Origin: CAYWXK01 sp964462515
GTDB taxonomy: Bacteria; Planctomycetota; Phycisphaerae; Sedimentisphaerales; Anaerobacaceae
Length of the DNA: 64,000 nucleotides
Assembly: GCA_964462515.1 (NCBI GenBank)
Contig: CAYWXK010000002.1
Coordinates: 124,001-188,000 of the forward strand
Direction of reading: 5' to 3'
The position numbers were made by a program, and so were the translations under genes. The notes under the pieces are model-generated. The model saw only the letters and a program-made list of their open reading frames with translations, had not been told where the DNA came from and made no database searches. Shown here one piece after another: positions 24,827 to 32,510 of this stretch (its first letter is position 1; each line of letters begins with the position of its first letter).

Positions 24827-26242
24827 TCACTTCGGTGAACACTCACCGATCTTACAGGCCTTTTGGATTTGTTCGGGTGACAGTTTCATCTTGTCGGCGA
24901 GCGCCTGGCTGATACTGATGAGCCGGCCTGTCTCATAGGGGTTTTGCTCGACCCACTTCTTCAAATTGTCCGAGTTGGTAAAAAAGCCCTGGTGAAAGCA
25001 GCCGGCAGATAACCAGGTGCCATCCGGTTTTTTCCGCTGACCGAACCAGGCAACAGCAGTCGCCGGTTCCAGCGAGGCCACCTTGCCGTCCAGCGTTTTG
25101 ACGACAATTTCCTGACCGGTGAGCCGGTCCTTCTCGTGTACCTCAATGTCCTTGCCGGTTCTTGCAGCCACGCCCAAAGCACAATGGGAGCAGCAGCCCC
25201 AGGTGTTTACCCCGCCGACACGCACAACCGCCCCATCTTGCGGATATACCGCTCGGTCGCAGAAACCGCAGCGTGCGGCCAGTTCCTTGTTCTGGAGAAC
25301 CGCCCATTCAATGACGCTACCGCCCGAGGCCTTTTGTTCTCCCTCGGCAGCTTGTTTGTCAGCGAAGGCCTTGATAATAGGCCGGCCTGTTTCATCAAGA
25401 CCGTATAGATATGCCGCTGAAGTGGCAGATATCGGGTTTCCCGCCGCCCAATCCGTAACCGAGACTTTTTTCTCGAAGTCGGTTTTGTCTTCGGTCAGAC
25501 ACGAATACATAATGAAATAGCAGTGCAGGCTGCACAGCCGAACCGGCCCTTTATCTGTCTGGATGGTCACGAGCGTCTTGGTGTCAATATCACCATCGCA
25601 CATATAGCAGATGCTATCCTTCGGACGGTTGTCTGTCTGGGCAGGTACCAGTCTTTCGAACGTTGGCAGTTTTGAACTGGGACCAGCAATGTCCACGCCC
25701 AGTTCTTTCCACTTGGCTAAAATGTCCTCTTTTGACATAAACCCTTCGTGACGGAACAACTCCCTGCCCGAGGCGTCGAAAAAAATCTGCGTGGGCATAA
25801 AACTGATACGATATGTCTGAGCCGCGTCAGGGAACTTATTTAAGTCAACAAACTGCACCACTAATCTGTCAGCCAGCTCTTTTTTAAGTTCTTCGAGGAT
25901 GGGAGCCATCAACTTGCAGGGAATACAGGTGCCGGCCCCGATATCGACAAGTTTCGGCAGAGGTGAGGTCGGCGACGAAATTTGGTTTGACGGCTGGTTA
26001 GCGTCCGCAGAAGGTTTTGTGTATTTGATGGCAATGACAACAACCACTGCGGCAATCAAAACGACAACAATTAGTATTTTCCCAATTTTGTTCATAAGCG
26101 AAACATCTTCCTTTCTAAATACTGACCTTATCCATATCGCCAACAGCCAGATGCCTGCGACAATGGCAAGCAGAACCAGCGGATTGATTCCGGGGCCGCC
26201 ACTGCATGGGCATTGACTTAAAAGTATCATCAGTACGCTCAC
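24827..26242 (-). CDS. Membrane-anchored thioredoxin fused to a Cys-rich domain
   Basis: The protein has up to 471 residues (GTG start at 26242; ATG alternatives at 26230 and 26095, the last behind AAAGGAAG). Two hydrophobic segments lie at ~22-38 and ~55-73. Residues ~90-190 are a thioredoxin domain with CIPC (DIGAGTCIPCKLMAPIL) and cis-proline MPTQIFF. The C-terminal ~270 residues are cysteine-rich with CYMCDGDI, RLCSLHCYF, RCGFCDRAV and WGCCSHCAL motifs, resembling TRASH/NosL-type metal-binding modules, and end in KIGEC. I do not recognise the full architecture. Its operon position suggests binding or reduction of arsenic or another thiophilic metal outside the cytoplasm. Confidence 0.65.
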   Translation of the reverse strand: MSVLMILLSQCPCSGGPGINPLVLLAIVAGIWLLAIWIRSVFRKEDVSLMNKIGKILIVVVLIAAVVVVIAIKYTKPSADANQPSNQISSPTSPLPKLVDIGAGTCIPCKLMAPILEELKKELADRLVVQFVDLNKFPDAAQTYRISFMPTQIFFDASGRELFRHEGFMSKEDILAKWKELGVDIAGPSSKLPTFERLVPAQTDNRPKDSICYMCDGDIDTKTLVTIQTDKGPVRLCSLHCYFIMYSCLTEDKTDFEKKVSVTDWAAGNPISATSAAYLYGLDETGRPIIKAFADKQAAEGEQKASGGSVIEWAVLQNKELAARCGFCDRAVYPQDGAVVRVGGVNTWGCCSHCALGVAARTGKDIEVHEKDRLTGQEIVVKTLDGKVASLEPATAVAWFGQRKKPDGTWLSAGCFHQGFFTNSDNLKKWVEQNPYETGRLISISQALADKMKLSPEQIQKACKIGECSPK

Positions 26243-26264
26243 TTATGTTCATCCATCTCACAGA

Positions 26265-26642
26265 TTACTTTAGCAAGGCAGCTCCCTGCTCAGCGACTTT
26301 GGCAACATTCTGTTCGGTCACAGTTGTCTTTCCCTTTTGCATTCCGAGGTTAGTGATGCGCAGATGCTCGAAGCCCGTGAATCCCGCTTGTTTGAGTAAT
26401 TCCTTCGCGCAGTCCAGCTCACAGCCATCAATTGCGAGAATCCTTGAGGCCGATTCGGTTGTTTTCATAATGCCGCTGATTCTACCGCCGACGCCGGCCA
26501 GGCAGAACATCTTTCCGGCGCCATTCTTTGTCATTTTTCGGGCGGCCTGGTCGGCGATTTGGCCAACATCGGCTGCTCCCGAACAGGCAAATATCAATGT
26601 TGGACCGCCACCACAACATTCTTGTGGCCTGTTATTTCCCAT
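26265..26642 (-). CDS. Putative zinc-binding DGC-domain protein
   Basis: The ATG at 26642 follows GGAGA at good spacing and gives 125 residues; the frame is open to 26672. The sequence shows CCGGGPTLIFACSGAADVGQIADQAAR, then MFCLAGVGGRISG, then ILAIDGCELDCAKELL. These are the conserved Cys and Asp-Gly-Cys motifs of the COG4273/DGC family, small proteins presumed to bind zinc or another metal. Family members often accompany arsenic and mercury genes. It sits between a small thioredoxin and a membrane thioredoxin fusion in the arsenic operon. Confidence 0.8.
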   Translation of the reverse strand: MGNNRPQECCGGGPTLIFACSGAADVGQIADQAARKMTKNGAGKMFCLAGVGGRISGIMKTTESASRILAIDGCELDCAKELLKQAGFTGFEHLRITNLGMQKGKTTVTEQNVAKVAEQGAALLK

Positions 26643-26697
26643 AATCGTTGTCTCCATAAAAACCAAGAACAATCTTCATACAAACAACGGACAATAT

Positions 26698-26931
26698 CTA
26701 AATAAGCATTGGTTTGATTTCGTCAGGCGACAGGACTTTGCCGACCACTTTGACCTGGCCGTCCACGACAAGTGCGGGCGTAAGCATTACGCCGAACTTC
26801 ATAATATCATTTATGTCGGTAACTTTCTGAATTTCGTATTCAATGCCCAACATTTTGGCGGCTGCTTCGGCGTTTTCGGTCAGTTTCTTGCACTTTGGAC
26901 AACCTGTTCCAAGAATTTGGATTTTTTTCAT
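26698..26931 (-). CDS. Small thioredoxin-fold redox disulfide protein
   Basis: The protein has 77 residues with the motif GTGCPKCKK (CPKC active site), LTPALVVDGQV with the cis-proline, and a final helix. This is the minimal thioredoxin-like family (MTH895/TM0996 type) that commonly follows acr3 or permease genes. Its start overlaps the acr3 stop region by one base, so the two are coupled. It may reduce arsenate-handling partners in the cytoplasm. Confidence 0.88.
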   Translation of the reverse strand: MKKIQILGTGCPKCKKLTENAEAAAKMLGIEYEIQKVTDINDIMKFGVMLTPALVVDGQVKVVGKVLSPDEIKPMLI

Positions 26932-28133
26932 TACTCACCTCTCAATCGGGCAACAGCAAACCAGTTTTGAGTTTTCAGGCAGATTCTAACCAGCATAAGC
27001 ATAACAGGTACTTCTATCAGCACGCCAACAACTGTTGCTAAAGCAGCACCGGAGGACAAGCCGAATAACATTGTGGCGGTGGCTATTGCTACCTCAAAAT
27101 GATTCGACGCCCCTATCATTGCCGACGGGGCTGCATCTGCGTAACTTAGCTTTAGCGGCTTGGATAATAAATAGCCAATCCAGAATATCAGGTTGGTCTG
27201 AATAAACAACGGAATAGCAATCCACAAAATGGTAAGCGGATTAGACAGTATGACCTCGCCCTTGAAAGAAAATAGCAGAACCAGTGTAATGAGCAGTGCA
27301 ATTATTGTAACAGGTGTCAGCATATGCAGGAATTTCTCCTCAAACCACCGCGGTCCCTTATGTGCTATAATGAGTTTTCGCGAGAAATATCCGGCCACCA
27401 AGGGTAAGGCCACATAGATAGCAATGGAAAGCACCAGCGCCTGCCAGGGGACTGGTAGCCGGCCAACACCAAGCAGAAAACCGCCCAGCGGGCCGTACAA
27501 AAATAGCATCGACAGTGAGTTAATCGCAACCATTATTAGTGTGTGGCCATCGTTGCCTTTCGCAAGATAACCCCATACGAGCACCATTGCTGTGCAGGGT
27601 GCAATTCCAAGTAGGATACAGCCGGCCAGATAGCTGCGCCACAGAGGGACCTCAAGCACTCGCACGCCGTCAAATTCGACAACTTTGCCAACGCCGTAGG
27701 TTGCGCCGACCGGAAGGTCGAGTCCAAATGGCATCTTGACCCTGTCAACCGCATCCGGACCGATAAGACCGTAAAAGACCGTGCCTAAGAAAAAAAGCGA
27801 TATCGCATACATCGTAAATGGCTTAATTGCCCAGTTGACAAACAACGTCAAACCAACCGGTTTGATGCTTTTGCCCGCCTTTAGCACCTCCGCAAAGTCT
27901 ATCTTGACCATAATCGGATACATCATAAAGAAAAGGCAAACAGCGATGGGAATGGAAACCACCGGCGCACCGCCGACATATATTGCCAACCCGTCGAGAT
28001 ATTTGGCAAAGCCCGGCGCAAGTTTGCCCAAAACGATTCCACCGACGATACACAATACCACCCAGACAGTCAGGTATCTTTCAAAGATATTCAGGCCTTT
28101 GCCCGGCCTTTGTAGTGAATTTTCATTTATCAT
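26931..28133 (-). CDS. acr3: Arsenite efflux transporter Acr3
   Basis: The protein has 400 residues with about ten transmembrane segments. The Acr3 motif GIAPCTAMVLVWGYLAKGN contains the cysteine essential for arsenite transport, and MIGASNHFEVAIATA is the second conserved half-helix. The family exports As(III), using a pump of the BART superfamily. The gene follows arsM by 12 bases in the leftward operon. Confidence 0.95.
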   Translation of the reverse strand: MINENSLQRPGKGLNIFERYLTVWVVLCIVGGIVLGKLAPGFAKYLDGLAIYVGGAPVVSIPIAVCLFFMMYPIMVKIDFAEVLKAGKSIKPVGLTLFVNWAIKPFTMYAISLFFLGTVFYGLIGPDAVDRVKMPFGLDLPVGATYGVGKVVEFDGVRVLEVPLWRSYLAGCILLGIAPCTAMVLVWGYLAKGNDGHTLIMVAINSLSMLFLYGPLGGFLLGVGRLPVPWQALVLSIAIYVALPLVAGYFSRKLIIAHKGPRWFEEKFLHMLTPVTIIALLITLVLLFSFKGEVILSNPLTILWIAIPLFIQTNLIFWIGYLLSKPLKLSYADAAPSAMIGASNHFEVAIATATMLFGLSSGAALATVVGVLIEVPVMLMLVRICLKTQNWFAVARLRGE

Positions 28134-28145
28134 ATTTTTAACCGA

Positions 28146-28955
28146 TTATTTCTTAAATGCGGTTATATCAACGCTTACAATGTAGTCGCCAAGTTTAGTT
28201 CCCTGTGGAAGAAATTCCTGTATTTGTCTGTAAAGCGGGTCGTTGCAATCCGCCATTACGTCGATGTTGTATGCTTTTTCAGCGACTATAACATTTTTCA
28301 GGCCCGCCCGTTTTGCCATATTTATCATCTGGTCAATCGGAACCGCACCTGCGACGCAGCCAACAATCGCTGCTGCGGATTTCAGAACCTTTTCGGGCAG
28401 AGGTTTTTTCATTGCCAGGTCAGAGATACACGCTTTGCCGCCTCGCTTGAGGACACGGGCAATCTCCCGCCAGACCTGCTGCTTATCCGGCGAAAGATTA
28501 ATTACGCAGTTGGAGATAACCACATCAACACTTGCGTCCGCTGCCGGTAGATGCTCGATTTCTCCAAGACGAAATTCAACGTTGGAAAGGCCTGTCTTCT
28601 CTGTAAATCTCGGAATGGCCGCCCTTGCCTTGCTGACCATTTCAGGCGTCATATCGACTCCGATGACCTTTCCTTTTGGTCCCACTTTTTTAGCGGCGAT
28701 AAAGACATCAAAGCCGCCTCCACTGCCTAAATCCAGAACAACCTGCCCGACTTTGAGATTGGCAATGGCAGTCGGATTGCCGCAGGATAGACCCATATTC
28801 GCCCCTTCAGGCAGAATCTCAAGGTCGTCGTTCGAATATCCTATCCCCGAAGCAATTTTTCCCGGCGACCCACAACAGCCACAGGACTTTCCCTTTGCTA
28901 TCTCTGTATATCCCTTGCGAACCGTTTCTCTGATTTTTTCATTTGATTCGTTCAT
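28146..28955 (-). CDS. arsM: Arsenite methyltransferase ArsM
   Basis: The protein has 269 residues. The SAM-binding motif is VLDLGSGGGFDVFIAA followed by VIGVDMTPEMVSKAR. The N-terminal SCGCCGSP and the downstream NMGLSCGNPTA and ISNCVINLSPDK carry the cysteines that bind As(III) in ArsM. It methylates arsenite to methylated arsenicals using SAM and thiols. It is 5 bases from the upstream permease gene, so it is co-transcribed. The neighbouring thioredoxin proteins could supply reducing power. Confidence 0.93.
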   Translation of the reverse strand: MNESNEKIRETVRKGYTEIAKGKSCGCCGSPGKIASGIGYSNDDLEILPEGANMGLSCGNPTAIANLKVGQVVLDLGSGGGFDVFIAAKKVGPKGKVIGVDMTPEMVSKARAAIPRFTEKTGLSNVEFRLGEIEHLPAADASVDVVISNCVINLSPDKQQVWREIARVLKRGGKACISDLAMKKPLPEKVLKSAAAIVGCVAGAVPIDQMINMAKRAGLKNVIVAEKAYNIDVMADCNDPLYRQIQEFLPQGTKLGDYIVSVDITAFKK

Positions 28956-28960
28956 TTGTT

Positions 28961-30271
28961 TTATCCCCAGAATGCACCGAAGAACAATCCCACAATCGTT
29001 GACATCACAATCACCAGCAGGATAAAAACTGTCGTCTTGACATTTCCCATAAACTGACGAATGACCAGTATGCTCGGAAGGGACAATGCAGGCCCCGCTA
29101 AAAGCAGCGCCATCACCGGCCCGTTGTGCATACCAAGCTTCATAAGCGCCTGTGTAATTGGAATCTCGGTCAGCGTAGCAAAATACCAGAAGGCGCCGAT
29201 GATGCTGGCGACAAGATTAGAACGCAGGGAATTATCACCGACCCACTGAGCAACCTGCTTTTCCGGCAGTAAAACGCTCACAAAGCCGACGATGAAAACC
29301 CCGCCATATAGAAGCGGAACAAGAAGTTTTGTGAAGTCCCAGGTGTTGTGCAACCACTGACGAATCTCATCACTCTCATACCATCGCCACAGCATTATAA
29401 GCGCCGCCAGGCCGCACAGACTGGCCAGGTACCACCTTATGTGGTGAATGGCTATAACCCAGGTTTTTTGCTCCTGCATATCGGCTATTTCAGTCTTATT
29501 TAATGTAATTTTGTCGCCGAGTTTGTTTTCATTGAGGTCTTCTTCGAGCTGAAAACGGACGGCGTCTTTGGTCTCGTGTATAACGACGGCTTTGAACTCT
29601 TGGCCGTCGGTCGTCTTCACAACCACGTTGCCGGGGTTGAACCAGTCGCTGAACACCAGAAACAAAATCATACAGGCAAGAAACAAGGCCGTCTTTGCGA
29701 TGTGCCGTTTGGGCCTTTCGGGTTCGGGCATTTGTAAGGCGGCTTCTGCCTTTGCTCGCTCACCTCTGCGAAATATCACTGCCATAAGCAGCCCAATAAC
29801 CACGGAAAAAACAACGGCTCCAATAAATCTGCCCATCCCTATGGGAAAACCCAAAACACGAGCGGTAAGAAATATCGCAAGGACGTTTATCGCCGGACCG
29901 GAATATAGAAACGTTGTCGCAGGACCAAGCCCTGCGCCGAGCTGGTAGATACCTGCGAACATAGGCAGCACGCTACAGGAGCAGACCGCAAGAACGCAGC
30001 CTGCCACCGATGCCACACCATAAGCCAGAATTGGATTTGCTTTCGGCCCAAGATACCGCATTACTGAGCTTTGTGATAAAAATGTGATTATGGCGCCGGC
30101 GATAAACAATGCCGGCACAACGCAGGGGAGAGTATGATTGCGAGCATACCACTGAAGCAGCCGGAAGGACTCTTGAATCGCTGCCTGCACCTTCACATTG
30201 CTCAAAGGCAAAAGATATGCCACCAGAAAGATGCCTACCAGTGCCGCAAGGATTTTCAACTCTCGTTTCAT
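28961..30271 (-). CDS. ArsP-type permease (DUF318 family)
   Basis: The protein has 436 residues and about eight membrane segments split by a charged cytoplasmic loop (~185-205) and a soluble insert (~230-270). Motifs GCVLAVCSCSVLPMFAGIYQLGAGLGPATTFLYSGPAINVLAI and LAGPALSLPSILVIRQFMG are those of the COG0701 permease family. The CSCSVLP cysteines match those of ArsP, which exports trivalent methylarsenicals. Next to arsM, export of methylated arsenic is likely. The inserted soluble segment makes it longer than typical ArsP. Confidence 0.82.
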   Translation of the reverse strand: MKRELKILAALVGIFLVAYLLPLSNVKVQAAIQESFRLLQWYARNHTLPCVVPALFIAGAIITFLSQSSVMRYLGPKANPILAYGVASVAGCVLAVCSCSVLPMFAGIYQLGAGLGPATTFLYSGPAINVLAIFLTARVLGFPIGMGRFIGAVVFSVVIGLLMAVIFRRGERAKAEAALQMPEPERPKRHIAKTALFLACMILFLVFSDWFNPGNVVVKTTDGQEFKAVVIHETKDAVRFQLEEDLNENKLGDKITLNKTEIADMQEQKTWVIAIHHIRWYLASLCGLAALIMLWRWYESDEIRQWLHNTWDFTKLLVPLLYGGVFIVGFVSVLLPEKQVAQWVGDNSLRSNLVASIIGAFWYFATLTEIPITQALMKLGMHNGPVMALLLAGPALSLPSILVIRQFMGNVKTTVFILLVIVMSTIVGLFFGAFWG

Positions 30272-30283
30272 ATTTTATTTTCT

Positions 30284-30360
30284 GCCACAAAGGCACCAAG
30301 ACACTAAAATCAATTGTAATTACCTGTTTTTTTAACTTTGTGAATTTGTGTCTTCGTGGC
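30284..30360. repeat. Inverted CACNAAGN-type dispersed repeat within the arsenic operon
   Basis: Arms at 30284-30304 and 30336-30360 are inverted copies of the same periodic unit as at 13090-13163. They lie in the short gap between arsR and the permease gene, so the operon transcript would contain a hairpin here. Confidence 0.7.
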
Positions 30361-30377
30361 TAATCATTTAAATCCTC

Positions 30378-30707
30378 TTAAATAATCTTCAACAAACTTT
30401 GATTTTCTTTTGCCTGCTGTCTCAATACGCGGCTTATGCAGGAAAAGAAATCGAGAATGCAGGTGCACTTCAGCCAATAGATGACTTTCAGTCCCTGCTT
30501 GCGGTGCTCAAGCACCCCCGCGGCGACCATCACGGACAAGTGCCGTGAGACGTTGGAACGCTCGGCACCTACGTGCTCGGCGATGTCGCAGACACACTGC
30601 TCGCCATCTTTGAGGAAATCGACTATTGCGAGTCGCAGAGGGTGGCTGATTGCCTGCGCGACCTGTGCCTGTCTTTCAAACAACAACTGTTTCTGTCTGT
30701 TTATCAT
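30378..30707 (-). CDS. arsR: ArsR-family metalloregulator
   Basis: The protein has 109 residues, typical for ArsR. A winged helix is visible: HPLRLAIVDFLKDGEQCVCDIAEHVGAERSNVSRHLSVMVAAGVLEHRKQG. The CVCD pair in the third helix is the As(III) site of classical ArsR proteins. A further CTC near the C terminus may complete the site. It is the first gene of the leftward arsenic operon, just downstream of a perfect palindrome at 30726-30755, its expected operator. Confidence 0.92.
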   Translation of the reverse strand: MINRQKQLLFERQAQVAQAISHPLRLAIVDFLKDGEQCVCDIAEHVGAERSNVSRHLSVMVAAGVLEHRKQGLKVIYWLKCTCILDFFSCISRVLRQQAKENQSLLKII

Positions 30708-30725
30708 AATGTTGCTCCTATTAAG

Positions 30726-30755
30726 TTACTATGTGATTATATACTCACATAGTAA
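30726..30755. promoter_or_regulatory. Probable ArsR operator
   Basis: TTACTATGTGA (30726-30736) and TCACATAGTAA (30745-30755) are perfect reverse complements separated by 8 bases, 19 bases upstream of the arsR start. Length and position fit an ArsR dimer site overlapping the promoter. The AT-rich spacer (TTATATAC) could hold a -10 element. Confidence 0.8.
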
Positions 30756-30814
30756 TATATAGTTCAAGTAAAAATCAAGGATTTTTGTTGGGGGCAATAA
30801 AAGCAGCAAGAATA

Positions 30815-32302
30815 TCAGTATTTTTTTCTAAATCTTGCGGAGGGGATGTTCAAGAGTTTGCGGTATTTGGCGACGGTGCGTCTGGCCAGATTTTTGATGC
30901 CGGTCTCTGCCAACTTTTCCCGTATCCGGTCGTCGCTTAAAGGTTTGGTTTTATCCTCAGCAGCAATAATCTGCTGTAGTTTAGCCCTTATGGCTTCCCA
31001 GCTAAGACTCTCACCGCTGGCATCTTCGGTGCCGCCGCTAAAGAACTTACGCAGAGGCAGTATCCCCCACGGAGACTGGATGTATTTGCCTGAAACGGCC
31101 CGCGAGACGGTAGCAAGATGCACGCCGACATCATCTGCAACCTTCGACATCGGGAGCGGTCGAAGGTGCAGCTGGCCTTTGTTGAAGAAGTCTTTCTGAT
31201 ACTTGACAATAGATTTGGCGACTTTGAGCAGCGTATTTTTCCGCTGCTGGATTGCGTCTATAATCCATTGGGCAGAGCGGAGGTTTTTCTGGAGGAAGTC
31301 TTTTGTTTTTTCGCCGATTTTCGGGTCTTTTGTGAGTTTTGCGTAGTAGTTGTTTATTCTCAAGCTGGGCAGGTTAGAATCGGCCAGGCGGACGGAGTAT
31401 TCATCGGAGCTATCGGTGGATTCCACTATTACATCAGGGGTTACAGGGAGGTTTCTATCCTGGCCTATCTGCAGGCCGGGAGCGGTGTCGAGCTTACTTA
31501 TGTGCGCGATTGCCTGGTTGATTGCCTCAACACTGCAATTCATCTTTCTGGCAATTTCAGGCAGCCGATTCCCAAGCAGCTCGTCCATATACTCGGAAAC
31601 CAAACGCTGTTCAAAGCTCATATCTTCCCCCCGAATGTTTTTGTCGGGGGTCTGAGCCATCTGGATGAGCAGGCACTCCTTTAAGTCCCTCGCACCCACA
31701 CCTGCCGGCTCTAATCTTTGAACAATCTCCAGTGCCTTTTTCAAATCATCAATGCTGAAATCAGCCCTATCTTTATTGTGCAACTGCTCCAATCGAACGG
31801 TCAAATATCCCCTTTCGTCGATGTAATCTATAATCGCACTGCCGGCTTTTTTCACCCGTTCATCGGCGTCCACTAATCCCCACTGCTCCGTCATATAATC
31901 GTGCAGAGATTGAGGCGGTGCGGCAGTATTTTTTAGCGCCTCAAGTTTCCTATCAGGTTCATCACTTTGAATCCGTGGACGAAACGATTCAGCCTGGTCG
32001 GTATATGACTTGAAATCCTCACCCAGACTTTCGAGGCGATTAAAATCTCCAACCTTGCTGGCATCCGTGCTGATAACTAAATCCTTCTCATTATTATCTT
32101 CGGTCTCCTCCTCAACGGGACCGGCAGGTTCAGGATTTGAGGTCTCCTCCGCTTCCAGGACGGGGTTGCTGTTAAGCTCCTGCTCTATTCTTTCCTGCAG
32201 CGCAAGTATTGGAAGCTGGAGTATCTCCATCGATTGAATCATATGCGGAGCCAGCTTCATCCGCTGCTCCATCCGCATATCACCTCTCATCTCCAGCTTC
32301 AT
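30815..32302 (-). CDS. rpoN: RNA polymerase sigma-54 factor
   Basis: The protein has 495 residues. Region I is recognisable at the N terminus (LAPHMIQSMEILQLPILALQERIEQEL). An acidic linker follows, then the core-binding region (LHDYMTEQWGL, YLTVRLEQL), the helix-turn-helix (MSKVADDVGVHLATVSRAVSGKYIQSPWG) and the RpoN box ARRTVAKYRKLL close to the C terminus. It directs transcription from -24/-12 promoters with AAA+ activators. No such activator is encoded in the window. Confidence 0.95.
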   Translation of the reverse strand: MKLEMRGDMRMEQRMKLAPHMIQSMEILQLPILALQERIEQELNSNPVLEAEETSNPEPAGPVEEETEDNNEKDLVISTDASKVGDFNRLESLGEDFKSYTDQAESFRPRIQSDEPDRKLEALKNTAAPPQSLHDYMTEQWGLVDADERVKKAGSAIIDYIDERGYLTVRLEQLHNKDRADFSIDDLKKALEIVQRLEPAGVGARDLKECLLIQMAQTPDKNIRGEDMSFEQRLVSEYMDELLGNRLPEIARKMNCSVEAINQAIAHISKLDTAPGLQIGQDRNLPVTPDVIVESTDSSDEYSVRLADSNLPSLRINNYYAKLTKDPKIGEKTKDFLQKNLRSAQWIIDAIQQRKNTLLKVAKSIVKYQKDFFNKGQLHLRPLPMSKVADDVGVHLATVSRAVSGKYIQSPWGILPLRKFFSGGTEDASGESLSWEAIRAKLQQIIAAEDKTKPLSDDRIREKLAETGIKNLARRTVAKYRKLLNIPSARFRKKY

Positions 32303-32510
32303 AAAACTACCTTAAAAATCCTACCTATCCCGGCGCCGCCGGGGTTACAAAAAAAGTGGTTATATTCGCACTGAAAAAACTATTAGAAATCTTCGGCTAA
32401 ATTTCATTATATCATAACCTGTCAAAAATTTCGTCAAGTTTTGCATAACAAAAAGAAAACCTGATTTCCGACATTCGGCTTTTATAAAAAGTAAATAGCT
32501 GCAAAAGCAG

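Noticed and set aside
27823..28053. ORF inside acr3 in another frame
   Set aside because: Complete overlap with a well-supported transporter gene and no start signal.
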